Assembly (NCBI GenBank): GCA_027669155.1 | Contig: JAQEDR010000008.1 | Location: 16,986 to 80,985, forward strand | Source of the DNA: Peptoniphilaceae bacterium AM52-5BH | GTDB lineage: Bacteria; Bacillota; Clostridia; Tissierellales; Peptoniphilaceae | DNA length: 64,000 bases | Reading direction: 5' to 3' | Shown here: positions 35,418 to 44,108 of the stretch, piece after piece | Position numbering within the stretch: the first letter of the stretch is position 1 | Layout: every line of letters starts with the position of its first letter | Translations under genes and position numbers: made by a program | The notes under the pieces: generated by a model | Told to the model about the DNA's origin: nothing | The model's database searches: none | Seen by the model: the letters and a program-made list of their open reading frames with translations, nothing else

Positions 35418-35608
35418 AGATGTCTCGACTAGACTCGACGGTAGGAAGATAAAAGAAAACAAAGTTTTCTATAGAATTATTAGAACGCCATTCGGCGTTC
35501 TTTTGACTTTTGTTCCTATGAAACAAAAGTCACTACACTATTTGTCTTTCAGACAAACAGTGGCCCACCAGGAGGGCACCCTTACCTCGACCGCAGTGGA
35601 GAGGTCTC
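35418..35608. repeat. Type A intergenic repeat, medium form with four hairpins
   Basis: Arms: AGATGTCTCGACTAGACTCG at the left and CCCTTACCTCGACCGCAGTG leading to GAGAGGTCTC at the right. Inside are hairpins at 35483-35500 (GAACGCC-ATTC-GGCGTTC), 35505-35531 (GACTTTTGTT...AAACAAAAGTC), 35536-35562 (CACTATTTGTCT-TTC-AGAC...) and 35563-35577 (GCCC...GGGC). Confidence 0.8.
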
Positions 35609-35671
35609 AAGTATTACATTTTGGTGGGTAATTAATTAAATACTTTGAATTGAAGTTTACAATACAATTAA

Positions 35672-35750
35672 CCGCCACCTAGACAGAGCGAAGCGACGAG
35701 AGGTCTATAGTCTAAGATGACACGTAAATAATAAAGATTAGCCTATCTAC
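35672..35750. repeat. Type B intergenic repeat
   Basis: CCGCCACCTAGACAGAGCG, then GCGACGAGAGGTCTATAGTC and TAAGATGACACGTAAATAAT: the type B core in diverged form. It follows the type A copy in this gap. Confidence 0.65.
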
Positions 35751-35788
35751 GCAAATACTTACCTAACAAAGCTTAAATTTCCCCAAGC

Positions 35789-35817
35789 AAAAAGCCGCTT
35801 TTCGCGGCTTTATTTTT
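35789..35817 (-). terminator. Bidirectional terminator, mainly for mscL
   Basis: Perfect 8-bp stem AAAGCCGC/GCGGCTTT with loop TTTTC; T tracts on both strands. It lies just after the mscL stop on the minus strand. Confidence 0.85.
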
Positions 35818-35819
35818 TC

Positions 35820-36227
35820 TTATTCATTTGCGTTTTCGTAGTCAGCTAGCTTAGATGTACAGTGTGGGCATCTTGTTGCTTCTAGTGGGATTTCGCTTTT
35901 GCAGAATGGACAATCTTTAGTTGTCACTTCTTCCTCTTCATCAGTGTGTCTTGAGTTTAGGGCCTTAACTATCATAAACATTACAAGGGCGATAATCAAA
36001 AATGAGATTATAGCGTTGATGAAGTTACCTACTTTTAGGCTTGCTCCAGCTATATTTACAACTATATCCTCATAGTTGATACCAGCTGTAAGTCCTGATA
36101 TGATTGGCATTAGGATATCATCTACCAAGCTTTTTACGATTGCTGTGAAGGCAGATCCCATGATTATACCTATAGCCATGTCAATCACATTACCACGTGC
36201 TATAAATTCTTTAAATTCTTTTAACAT
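35820..36227 (-). CDS. mscL: Large-conductance mechanosensitive channel MscL with C-terminal zinc ribbon
   Basis: 135 residues. FKEFIARGNVIDMAIGIIMG and SAFTAIVKSLVDDILMPIIS form the first, pore-lining helix of MscL; the second is FINAIISFLIIALVMFMIV. The usual short C-terminal helix is replaced or followed by CPFC (x12) CPHC, a small zinc ribbon facing the cytoplasm. MscL opens under membrane tension to release osmolytes. AGGAGG precedes the ATG on the minus strand. Single-gene unit with its own terminator. Confidence 0.93.
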   Translation of the reverse strand: MLKEFKEFIARGNVIDMAIGIIMGSAFTAIVKSLVDDILMPIISGLTAGINYEDIVVNIAGASLKVGNFINAIISFLIIALVMFMIVKALNSRHTDEEEEVTTKDCPFCKSEIPLEATRCPHCTSKLADYENANE

Positions 36228-36295
36228 TATTCCTCCTAAATTTTATATATATTTACTCTACTATTATACCCTAATATAAATTTATTATTATATAT

Positions 36296-36324
36296 TTGAC
36301 TTTGAATCCCTAATTTAATATCAT
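36296..36324 (+). promoter_or_regulatory. Promoter of the Nudix-dac group
   Basis: TTGACT (36296-36301) and TATCAT (36319-36324), 17-base spacing, 17 bases before the ATG at 36342; TAGGAG lies 5 bases before that ATG. Confidence 0.8.
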
Positions 36325-36341
36325 TTATTATAGGAGATATT

Positions 36342-36932
36342 ATGAAAAAATTATTAGTTGATGACGATTTTTATAATAAATTGAGGAATTTTGCTGTTTT
36401 TATCCCGATAATTGAGATTGATGGCAAAGACCATATTCTTTTGGAGGTTAGGAGTGCCCATATTAGCCAGCCTGGCGAGGTATCTTTTCCTGGAGGAAGA
36501 CTTGAAGAAGGAGAAGACTTCAAGGAAGCTGCCCTTAGGGAAACTAGAGAGGAGCTTTGTCTAAAGCCAAGTGACATAGAATATATGGGATATTCTTCTA
36601 TGAGCCTTAATTCTTCTTACAGGCATGTGAAGAGTTTTTATGGTAGAATTAAGAAAAAATTTGAAGATATAAAGTATAATGAAGAAGTAGAGTCAGTTTT
36701 TGCTGTGGATATAGAATATCTAAAGGATAATCCACCAATCAGATACAGGTCACCCTACAAGGTAGACTATCCGGAGGATTTCCCCTTCGACAAGATCCCT
36801 AATGGCCAGGAATATAGGGCCTGGAGGGGATATAGTGACTTATACTTTTATGATACAGAACCTGTAATCTGGGGACTTACAGCGAGACTTTTAAAGAATT
36901 TTATAGAAAGCTGGATTATAGATGAAAAGTGA
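36342..36932 (+). CDS. Nudix hydrolase, coenzyme A pyrophosphatase-like
   Basis: 196 residues. The Nudix box is complete (GGRLEEGEDFKEAALRETRE then EL). The preceding ILLEVRSAHISQPGEVSFPG resembles the NudL/CoA pyrophosphatase signature. The substrate is inferred from that region only. It overlaps the next gene by 11 bases. Confidence 0.85.
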   Translation: MKKLLVDDDFYNKLRNFAVFIPIIEIDGKDHILLEVRSAHISQPGEVSFPGGRLEEGEDFKEAALRETREELCLKPSDIEYMGYSSMSLNSSYRHVKSFYGRIKKKFEDIKYNEEVESVFAVDIEYLKDNPPIRYRSPYKVDYPEDFPFDKIPNGQEYRAWRGYSDLYFYDTEPVIWGLTARLLKNFIESWIIDEK

Positions 36933-37752
36933 AATTAAAAATAGATTTGTAGACTATGCCAATGACAAAGATTCCATAGTATCTATATTTTATGTCAAAT
37001 CAAATACAAATGACGAGTTCATTGATTTATACACTGTTGTCGACGAAGTTATTATAGGAAAGCTTGAAGAGGACATCAGATATCTCTTCGATGATATCAT
37101 CCTTATCAATAGGAGAAAGGATAGTTTTGAAGTCGACAAGAATAGGCAAAATTACACCATAATAGACGTGTACAAGGAAGATAATGTAAAAATTTCTGAG
37201 TCAATCATTGCAAAAGACTTGGCTGAGGACTTCATTAAGAATCTTCCAAGCGATATAGAATTTATTTACAATAGAGCAGGATGGGAGAAACTTTCTCCTA
37301 ATAGAGACTTTAAATTCGACATGCCTAAGGAATACGAGTTTAAATCATGTGTGGACAATTTCTTCGCCAATGCTATTGAAGTTTCCCTATATGTTAACCA
37401 AAAAGATCCTATAGCAGCTTCAATCAAGATGGATGACTTGCGTTACGAGCTTATCAAAATGCTCAACTTCCATATTATAGATAAATTCTACGGCCTAAGA
37501 GATATGGGTAAGGACGGATCAAGTCTTATCAACTCCCTAAGCAAGGAATATAGGGAAGATTTGGAACTATCTTATAATACAAACGAGCTTTTGGATATTT
37601 ATAATTGCCTCTTCAAGGCTTGTGGCTTATTCAGAAAGGTTGGCATGGCTGAGGCAGAAAACTTTGGTTTTGCTTACAACAAGAAGGCCGACGTCAAGGC
37701 ACTTGAGCTTTTGCGTAAGAACTATAGAAAACTCGAATCTTTTTTGAGGTAG
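36922..37752 (+). CDS. ANT(6)/AadK-like protein with a degenerate nucleotidyltransferase site
   Basis: 276 residues. The C-terminal half follows the streptomycin 6-adenylyltransferase family: DDLRYELIKMLNFHIIDKFY, then a Gly-Lys-Asp-Gly-Ser segment, LFKACGLFRKVGMAEAENFG and FAYN. In the N-terminal half the expected Gly-Ser-Arg motif and the Asp-x-Asp pair are hard to find: IFYVKSN occupies the GSR position, and FIDLYTVVD only partly matches. A catalytically altered relative of the resistance enzymes is therefore likelier than a working one. It lies in a coupled group between the Nudix and carboxypeptidase genes. Confidence 0.6.
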   Translation: MKSEIKNRFVDYANDKDSIVSIFYVKSNTNDEFIDLYTVVDEVIIGKLEEDIRYLFDDIILINRRKDSFEVDKNRQNYTIIDVYKEDNVKISESIIAKDLAEDFIKNLPSDIEFIYNRAGWEKLSPNRDFKFDMPKEYEFKSCVDNFFANAIEVSLYVNQKDPIAASIKMDDLRYELIKMLNFHIIDKFYGLRDMGKDGSSLINSLSKEYREDLELSYNTNELLDIYNCLFKACGLFRKVGMAEAENFGFAYNKKADVKALELLRKNYRKLESFLR

Positions 37753-37755
37753 ACT

Positions 37756-38967
37756 ATGAAAATTAAGAAAAATATAACAGCCCTTATCCTTTCCTTGATC
37801 CTAATACTTACTGGGACGACTTCCCTTGCGGCAGGAGAAGGAAGGGTAGTAGGACTTGACGGAAATGTCACAGCCTACCTTATAGGAAATCAAGAAAATG
37901 GCGATATCTACTATGAGAAAAACGCCGACGAAGCCCTTCCTATGGCATCCCTCACTAAGCTTATGACCTTTCTTCTAGTAAGAGAGGCAATGGATGAGGG
38001 AAAGATTGACCTAAACACAAGTGTCAAAGCAGATAAAAGGGCAGAAGAGCTTACAAGCTGGGAATACTCTGCTCTAGGACTTAAGGAAAATGAATCCTAC
38101 TCTGTAGAAGAGCTCCTTCAAGGTCTCATAGCAGTAAGTGGAAACGACTGTGCCCATCTTCTAGCCAAAACTGTCGCAGGTAGCGAAGATAAATTTGCCC
38201 AAATGATGAATCAGAAGGCAGAAGAGCTAGGACTTACCAGTCAAAAATACTACAACGCAAGTGGGATAGACACAGATGATGGGAAGGAAAACAAATCATC
38301 AGCCAGGGACCTCTTCAAACTCTCTTCTGAGATAGTCAAGAAATACCCTGATATATTGGGATATTCGACTATGGATGAGGTAAACATTCCAGGTAAGGGC
38401 ATCAAGAAAAACTCTACCATTCCCCTAAAAGGAGAAATAAAGGGAGTAGATGGCTTGAAGACAGGAACCACTGACCAGGCAGGATACTGCTTGGTTACAA
38501 GTACAGATATGAAAGAACTCGATGGAAACGACGAGTTTAGGACTATAGGTGTGGTAATGGGAGCAGACCAAAAAGATACCAGAGACAGTGTCATGAGCGA
38601 TCTGATCTACTATGTATCAAGATACTACTCATGTGAGAAGGTCCTAGATACCAACAAAAGCTTAGAGACCATAGATGAAGTAAGCGCCAAGCAAGGCTAC
38701 ATCGACCTATATCCAAAAGAAAACCTAAGCATCATATCCAAAGATGACAAGAAAGTAGCTACTAAGATAAGCCTAAAAGATAAGATCAAGGCTCCAATCA
38801 AAGAAGGAGAAGTCCTAGGCCAGGTGGACGTATCTTATGGAAACGAAGCCCACACAATCGACCTTATAGCCAAAAAGGACGTCGAAGAAGCGAGCCTATT
38901 TTCAAAAATCAAAAGAAATATAGAAAATAATATAAATTTCTTGCTCCAAGTATTGATTGCAAGATAA
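37756..38967 (+). CDS. dacF: D-alanyl-D-alanine carboxypeptidase (DacF/PBP5 type)
   Basis: 403 residues. A signal peptide (ITALILSLILILTGTTSLAA) is followed by the serine peptidase domain with S65-LTK, S128-GN and K235-TG, then a small beta domain and a C-terminal segment (INFLLQVLIA) that may hold the enzyme on the membrane. It trims the terminal D-Ala from peptidoglycan stem peptides. It starts 4 bases after the preceding gene. Confidence 0.93.
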   Translation: MKIKKNITALILSLILILTGTTSLAAGEGRVVGLDGNVTAYLIGNQENGDIYYEKNADEALPMASLTKLMTFLLVREAMDEGKIDLNTSVKADKRAEELTSWEYSALGLKENESYSVEELLQGLIAVSGNDCAHLLAKTVAGSEDKFAQMMNQKAEELGLTSQKYYNASGIDTDDGKENKSSARDLFKLSSEIVKKYPDILGYSTMDEVNIPGKGIKKNSTIPLKGEIKGVDGLKTGTTDQAGYCLVTSTDMKELDGNDEFRTIGVVMGADQKDTRDSVMSDLIYYVSRYYSCEKVLDTNKSLETIDEVSAKQGYIDLYPKENLSIISKDDKKVATKISLKDKIKAPIKEGEVLGQVDVSYGNEAHTIDLIAKKDVEEASLFSKIKRNIENNINFLLQVLIAR

Positions 38968-38980
38968 AAAACAATATAAT
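38953..38980 (+). promoter_or_regulatory. Putative promoter of tRNA-Arg
   Basis: TTGATT (38953-38958) and TATAAT (38975-38980), 16-base spacing, overlapping the dacF end. A small hairpin, AGGAC (38986-38990)/GTCCT (38998-39002), lies between it and the tRNA. Confidence 0.6.
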
Positions 38981-39008
38981 AATAGAGGACGCTTTTTGTC
39001 CTTTATTT

Positions 39009-39085
39009 GTACTGGTAGCTCAGCTGGATAGAGCACCGCCCTCCTAAGGCGGGTGTCGGAGGTTCGAATCCTCTTCGGTACACCA
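39009..39085 (+). tRNA. tRNA-Arg (CCT)
   Basis: Acceptor GTACTGG/TCGGTAC, D arm AGCTCAGCTGGATAGAGC, anticodon stem CCGCC/GGCGG with loop CTCCTAA (anticodon CCT, reading AGG), T arm GGAGG-TTCGAAT-CCTCT, and encoded CCA. Confidence 0.95.
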
Positions 39086-39092
39086 AATTACG

Positions 39093-39117
39093 GCTGTTGA
39101 TAACAACAGCTTTTTTT
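39093..39117 (+). terminator. Terminator of tRNA-Arg
   Basis: Perfect GCTGTTG-ATAA-CAACAGC hairpin followed by seven T. Confidence 0.92.
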
Positions 39118-39156
39118 GTGAGAAAAAAGATTACCTATGTGATTAGATAGTGACTA

Positions 39157-39282
39157 GAGATGTCTCGCCTCCGCTCGACGTTAAGTAAATTAAATAGATC
39201 TCTCGACAAGCTCGAGATAAGGAATGAGGGAAAGCTTGCTTTCCTACAACATCCCTTACCTCGACCGAAGTGGAGAGGTCTC
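39157..39282. repeat. Type A intergenic repeat, with a doubled left arm
   Basis: It starts GAGATGTCTCGCCTCCGCTC, has a second left-arm-like start at about 39197 (AGATCTCTCGACAAGCTCGA), a central GAAAGCTTGCTTTC hairpin and the right arm CCCTTACCTCGACCGAAGTG leading to GAGAGGTCTC. Confidence 0.75.
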
Positions 39283-39344
39283 ACGCAATTACCTACATCA
39301 AACAATTCAGTATGTATTATGAGAATAAACTCAAATAGTAATTA

Positions 39345-39431
39345 CACCATCTCGACAGAGCGAATGAAATGAGCGACGAGAGATCTACAGTCTAAGATGA
39401 CATGTAAATAATAAAGATAAAGTAATCTATG
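39345..39431. repeat. Type B intergenic repeat
   Basis: CACCATCTCGACAGAGCGAA, a GAGCGACGAGAGATCTACAG core and TCTAAGATGACATGTAAATA. Confidence 0.75.
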
Positions 39432-39440
39432 AACTCCAAG

Positions 39441-39531
39441 GAGATATCTCGACTAACGCTCGATATAAGGGGGGGAAGAAAACGAAGTTTTCTCTCCTTT
39501 TCCCTTATTTCGACCGGAGTGGAGAAATCTC
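39441..39531. repeat. Type A intergenic repeat, short form
   Basis: Left arm GAGATATCTCGACTAACGCT then CGATATAAGG; centre GAAAACGAAGTTTTC hairpin; right arm CCCTTATTTCGACCGGAGTG then GAGAAATCTC. The arms pair over about 30 bases with few mismatches. Confidence 0.82.
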
Positions 39532-39633
39532 TCGCACTTACCAATATCAAAACGAGATCGTATAAGCTTTGAAATAAACTCAATTCTTTTTCTATAACTA
39601 AAATCAAAATATCAAAAATCAAAGAAGGAAATT

Positions 39634-40179
39634 ATGTGTGAAGACAATAATATGGAAAATAATATAAATGATAACACCCAAGAAATTCCCCAAAAGGCCT
39701 TCAGCAAGGAGGATTATTTCTTTATGGCTGAGGCCATTAATGAGGCGAGGGTCGCTCGTTTTATAGAGGAAGTTCCTGTTGGGGCTGTGGTTGTCTACGA
39801 TGGGAAAATCATAGGACGAGGTCACAACCTAACCTACAAGGGGAAAAGCGCCCTAAAGCATGCCGAGCTTATGGCTATCAAGGAAGCTAGTGCCTGGATG
39901 GATGATTTTAGGCTTGAGGAGTGCACCATGTATGTGACTATGGAGCCTTGCTCAATGTGTGCGGGTGCTATTATCAATTCGAGAATCGATAGGCTCGTCG
40001 TGGCTCTAAGAGATCACAAGAGGGGAGCTTGTGGTTCCAATACCAACGTTTGTGGCGATAGGAGTCAGCTTCACTTTGTCGATGCGGAATTCGGTCTAAT
40101 GGAAGAAGAGGCTCTCTTTGAGATCCAGACTTTCTTTAGATATTTAAGGCAAAAGAAAAAGAATAAATCAAACAAATGA
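39634..40179 (+). CDS. tadA: tRNA-specific adenosine deaminase TadA
   Basis: 181 residues. Zinc and catalytic motifs HAELMAIKEA and PCSMCAGAI, plus VPVGAVVVYDGKIIGRGHN, identify TadA, which makes inosine 34 in tRNA-Arg(ACG). There is an N-terminal extension of about 25 polar residues; an internal ATG (MAEAINEAR) would remove it, but AAGGAAATT supports 39634. Convergent with the next gene, 1 base between stops. Confidence 0.93.
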   Translation: MCEDNNMENNINDNTQEIPQKAFSKEDYFFMAEAINEARVARFIEEVPVGAVVVYDGKIIGRGHNLTYKGKSALKHAELMAIKEASAWMDDFRLEECTMYVTMEPCSMCAGAIINSRIDRLVVALRDHKRGACGSNTNVCGDRSQLHFVDAEFGLMEEEALFEIQTFFRYLRQKKKNKSNK

Positions 40180-40180
40180 T

Positions 40181-40585
40181 CTATTCTGTAATTTCTGCTA
40201 TAAATTGCCAAGAAATATCATATTTATCAATCAAAGTTGTAAAAATTTTCTTGTTCACCTTTTGAGGCTCCATAGTTACTGTGGAGTCTTTTCTAAAGTT
40301 CATGTATGCTCTGTAGAGATTATCAGAAGTCGTCTCTATTACGATTCTAACATTGTTCCCCTTCTTTATAATCTTATCATTAGTCACATCATAAAGATAG
40401 ATTCTATTGCCGTATATATCTAGATGAGAATTATATATCCTATTTTTAATCTCCTTTGGGTGATTGTACTTCTCAAAATCACTGTATCTAATGATTTTTT
40501 CCGGTTCATCCAGGCCAAACACATTGCAATAATAATGAAGAGCCTCTAAACATTTACCATCTGTAAAAGCTAATCCAACTGCCAT
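40181..40585 (-). CDS. VOC-superfamily protein (PhnB/glyoxalase-like)
   Basis: 134 residues laid out as a PhnB-type VOC domain: LAFTDGKCLEALHYYCNVFG (early helix), SHLDIYGNRIYLYD (middle strands) and YDISWQFIAE (the C-terminal W-x-F motif). Metal ligands usual for catalytic members are not obvious. No substrate can be proposed. AAAGGAAT precedes the ATG on the minus strand. Confidence 0.75.
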   Translation of the reverse strand: MAVGLAFTDGKCLEALHYYCNVFGLDEPEKIIRYSDFEKYNHPKEIKNRIYNSHLDIYGNRIYLYDVTNDKIIKKGNNVRIVIETTSDNLYRAYMNFRKDSTVTMEPQKVNKKIFTTLIDKYDISWQFIAEITE

Positions 40586-40744
40586 ACTTATTCCTTTCTA
40601 TTCTATACTAATAATTTATCACATTATCACCATCTAGGCAAGTATAGTTGATAATTAATCTAGCTGAATTTCTATTTAAATATGCCCAAGAAGAGTATAA
40701 TAATAGCAAGTAAACGATATTAATTTTGAATAAAGGAGTATATA

Positions 40745-41692
40745 ATGAAGATTAGTCTAATTGATCCATTAGAAGTTGATAGAGAAATTATTGAAAATCA
40801 TAAAGAAAAAATTGAATCTTTAGGCCATGAGTTTGAATATTTTGAAGAAAGTGCAGGAAGTGATGAGGAAAAGATCGAAAGATTAAAGGACACCGATATC
40901 GCTATCATCACCAACAAGCCACTTACAAGCGATGTGATTAATAATACAAAACTAGATCTAATAGATGTTGCCTTTACGGGTGTGGACCATGTCGATCTTG
41001 AAGCTTGCAAGGAAAAGGGAATCAAGGTCCTAAACGCTAGCGGCTACTCAGATGATTCAGTGGCAGAGCTTGTAATAGGCCTTACTATCTCTGTTTTGAG
41101 GAAATTTAACGAGAATAGGGCAAACATCTTTGATGGGGAAAATAACTATCTTCTAGGGGAACTTATCAAGGGCAAGACCTTTGGTGTTATAGGAACAGGA
41201 AATATAGGATCTAAGCTAATCGATCTATTAAGTGCATTTGGCTGCAAGATAATCGCCTACTCAAGAACAGAAAAAGAAGAAATCAAGGCCAAGGGAGTAG
41301 AATATGTCGACCTTCCTACCCTCCTTAAGGAAAGTGATATAGTATCACTTCATATACCAAACAACAAGGAAACTAAGGGATTCTTAGGAGAAGAAGAGCT
41401 CAACCTAATGAAAGAAGGGGCAGTCCTAATCAACTGTGCTAGGGGAGCTGTTGTAGATAACGACTACCTAGCTAAGCTTCTTAATGAGGACAAGCTAAGG
41501 GCAGGCATAGATGTATTCGACATGGAACCACCACTTCCAGAAGACTATCCACTAAGAAATGCCAAAAACGTAATACTAACAAATCACGTAGCCTTCTACA
41601 CCAAGGAAGCCATGGAGATTAGGGCAGACATTGTATTTGACAACCTTTATCAATACCTAGACGGAAATATCGTAAACGAGATCAAACTATGA
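40745..41692 (+). CDS. D-isomer 2-hydroxyacid dehydrogenase
   Basis: 315 residues. The NAD-binding site is FGVIGTGNIGSKLIDLL (about 141-157); catalytic elements are NCARGAVVDNDYLAKLL (Arg), a Glu in DVFDMEPPLPEDY and LTNHVAFYT (His). An enzyme reducing a 2-keto acid is expected; the exact substrate cannot be told. TATAAT at 40696-40701 may be its -10. AAAGGAG precedes the ATG, and the stop overlaps udk as ATGA. Confidence 0.9.
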   Translation: MKISLIDPLEVDREIIENHKEKIESLGHEFEYFEESAGSDEEKIERLKDTDIAIITNKPLTSDVINNTKLDLIDVAFTGVDHVDLEACKEKGIKVLNASGYSDDSVAELVIGLTISVLRKFNENRANIFDGENNYLLGELIKGKTFGVIGTGNIGSKLIDLLSAFGCKIIAYSRTEKEEIKAKGVEYVDLPTLLKESDIVSLHIPNNKETKGFLGEEELNLMKEGAVLINCARGAVVDNDYLAKLLNEDKLRAGIDVFDMEPPLPEDYPLRNAKNVILTNHVAFYTKEAMEIRADIVFDNLYQYLDGNIVNEIKL

Positions 41693-42318
41693 CAGATATA
41701 AAAATCGTTGCAATTGCTGGGGGCTCAGCCTCTGGCAAAAGCTCGATTGTAAGAGAAATTGCAAATTATTTTAAGGATGACTTAACCGTCATAGGCCACG
41801 ATAATTACTACAAGGCTCACGATGACATTTCTTTTGAGCAAAGAGCCAAGCTTAACTACGACTATCCAGGTGCCTTCGACAATGATTTATTTTATAAGGA
41901 CTTATTAAAACTACGCGAAGGTAAGACCATAGCCATGCCGACCTATGACTACAATATCCACACTAGAAGCAAGGATACCATAGAGATTAAGCCAACCAAG
42001 ATTATCCTAATAGAGGGAATCCTAGTTCTCTATGATGAAAGGATTAGGTCTATCACAGACACCAAGGTCTTCGTGGATGCCGATAGTGATGTGAGGCTTC
42101 AAAGGAGAATCCTAAGAGATACCAAGGAACGTGGCAGGTCCCTTGAATCTGTACTTACTCAATACATCGGCCAGGTTAAGCCAATGCATGAGACTTACAT
42201 CGAGCCAAGCAAGAAATACGCAGACATTATCATTCCAAGAGGAGCGAAGAACCTAAAGGGAATTCAAATCCTCAAAAGACACATTAAACATTTGATTGAG
42301 GAAGAAAATGAAGGTTAA
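41689..42318 (+). CDS. udk: Uridine kinase
   Basis: 209 residues. P-loop GGSASGKSS, GHDNYYKAHDDISFEQRAKL then NYDYPGAFD, PTYDYNIHTRS and LIEGILVLYDERI are uridine/cytidine kinase signatures. It phosphorylates uridine and cytidine for salvage. It overlaps the dehydrogenase by 4 bases and glgB by 11. Confidence 0.96.
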   Translation: MTDIKIVAIAGGSASGKSSIVREIANYFKDDLTVIGHDNYYKAHDDISFEQRAKLNYDYPGAFDNDLFYKDLLKLREGKTIAMPTYDYNIHTRSKDTIEIKPTKIILIEGILVLYDERIRSITDTKVFVDADSDVRLQRRILRDTKERGRSLESVLTQYIGQVKPMHETYIEPSKKYADIIIPRGAKNLKGIQILKRHIKHLIEEENEG

Positions 42319-44107
42319 TATCACAGAAACTAACCATGATTATATAGAGAACTATCTAGCGGGCCACTCATCTATGGGGGCCGATATTTGGGGAGCTCAT
42401 AAAGACACTGACGGTAAGTATGTATTCAGGGTCCTTGCCCCAAACGCTGACGAAGTATACATCAAGGGAGATTTCACTTCTTGGGAAAATACCAGGATGA
42501 CAAAAAATACCAAGTACGGTTATTTTTTCATTAAGCTTGATGCCAAGCCAGGAGATTATTATAAATATATAGTAGTCCATGAAGGTAATTGGGTAGAAAA
42601 AACCGACCCCTTCGCCCGTGCCATGGACAAGGAAGGGGACTTTGCAAGTATCATAACAGATGACTCCTATGACTTTTCTGATGAAGAATTTATCAAACAA
42701 AGAGATAAGAACTTCGATAAACCCCTAAACATCTACGAAATCCACATAGGAAGCTGGCTTAGATATAATGACAAGGTCAACTTCCTCGATATAGTCGACA
42801 AACTAGTAGCCTATGTCAAGGAAATGAACTATACTCACGTAGAAATCATGCCTATAACCGAATATCCTTACTATCCATCATGGGGCTATCAATCGAGTGG
42901 ATTTTTTGCGACAAGCTCTCGCTTTGGAAGTCCAGTAGACCTTAAGAAATTCGTAGATATTCTTCACCAAAACGGAATTGGGGTAATACTCGATATGGTG
43001 GCAGTCCACTTTGCTAGCGACTATTTTGGCCTAGACCATTTTGATGGAACTGGAATGTATGAGTCAATCTATCCCGACCTCAAATACTCTGAATGGGGAT
43101 CTAATAACTTTGACTACTCCAAGGGTCATGTCAGGAGCTTTATGAAGTCAGCTATGACCTATTGGCTAGAAAACTTCCACTTCGATGGAATAAGGATTGA
43201 TGCAGTAAGCTACATGATCCACTACAATGGCAACAAGAACCGTGGAGTCCACAGGGATAATATCGAGTTTATTAAGGACCTTAACAAAACCATCCACGAG
43301 GCCTTCCCAAATGTAATGCTAATAGCAGAAGACTCCTCAGACTTCCCACAAGTTACGGGCAAGGTCGAAGATGGGGGATTGGGCTTTGACTACAAGTGGG
43401 ACTTGGGTTGGATGAATGATACCCTAAGGTATTTTAAGACAGATTCCATAAACAGGATCGACCACCAGGCAAATATCAATTTTTCCATGTTCTACTTCTA
43501 CAACGAACGCTTTATCCTTCCATTAAGCCACGACGAGGTAGTTCATATGAAAGGAGCTATGATTAACAAGATGGCAGGATCCTACGAGGAGAAGTTCAAA
43601 CAACTTAAGATCCTCTACACCTACCAGATGACACATCCTGGCAAGAAGCTCAACTTTATGGGCAACGAAATCGCAACCTTTGACGAATGGAATGAACATG
43701 AATCGATTAATTGGGATATACTAAAATTCCCAACCCATGACGACATCCACCGCTATGTCAAGGACCTAAACGCCCTTTATTTAGAAAGTCCTGCCTTTTT
43801 CGAAAAAGATTACGAAGAAGATGGATTTTCCTGGAAGGTAGTAGATGATAATATAAATTCTGTTTTCGCCTATGAAAGAAAAGCCGGAGACGATAGATAC
43901 CTTGTAGTCCTTAACATGACCAATACCTACAAGGGAGCTTTCGAGATACCTTACGATGAAGAAGTAGAATTTGTCGAAGTCTTGGATTCGCTTTCTGAGA
44001 CCTACGGTGGAAGCAGGAGGGAAAAGAGAAAGATAAAAATAAAGAAAGGAAACAATTTAGTATTGGAGCTTTGGGAATACGAAGCTATAGTACTAAAAGT
44101 AAAATAA
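42308..44107 (+). CDS. glgB: 1,4-alpha-glucan branching enzyme
   Basis: 599 residues from ATG 42308 (GAGGAAG before it; an in-frame ATG at 42296 is less well placed). An N-terminal CBM48 domain (DGKYVFRVLAPNADEVYIKG) is followed by the GH13 barrel: nucleophile in DGIRIDAVSYM, acid in LIAEDSSDFP, and LSHDEVVHMKGAM. GNEIATFDEWNE is also typical. It creates alpha-1,6 branches in glycogen. No glgA, glgC, glgD or glgP is seen here, so it acts with genes elsewhere or on another glucan. Confidence 0.95.
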   Translation: MKVNITETNHDYIENYLAGHSSMGADIWGAHKDTDGKYVFRVLAPNADEVYIKGDFTSWENTRMTKNTKYGYFFIKLDAKPGDYYKYIVVHEGNWVEKTDPFARAMDKEGDFASIITDDSYDFSDEEFIKQRDKNFDKPLNIYEIHIGSWLRYNDKVNFLDIVDKLVAYVKEMNYTHVEIMPITEYPYYPSWGYQSSGFFATSSRFGSPVDLKKFVDILHQNGIGVILDMVAVHFASDYFGLDHFDGTGMYESIYPDLKYSEWGSNNFDYSKGHVRSFMKSAMTYWLENFHFDGIRIDAVSYMIHYNGNKNRGVHRDNIEFIKDLNKTIHEAFPNVMLIAEDSSDFPQVTGKVEDGGLGFDYKWDLGWMNDTLRYFKTDSINRIDHQANINFSMFYFYNERFILPLSHDEVVHMKGAMINKMAGSYEEKFKQLKILYTYQMTHPGKKLNFMGNEIATFDEWNEHESINWDILKFPTHDDIHRYVKDLNALYLESPAFFEKDYEEDGFSWKVVDDNINSVFAYERKAGDDRYLVVLNMTNTYKGAFEIPYDEEVEFVEVLDSLSETYGGSRREKRKIKIKKGNNLVLELWEYEAIVLKVK

Positions 44108-44108
44108 T

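Noticed and set aside
36922..37752. Functional aminoglycoside resistance gene
   Set aside because: The key nucleotidyltransferase residues could not be found and the operon context is cell-wall metabolism; only a family resemblance is claimed.
39160..39372. 70-codon open frame starting MSRLRSTLSKLNRS
   Set aside because: Composed of type A arm and type B sequence; similar frames appear in other repeat copies for the same reason.
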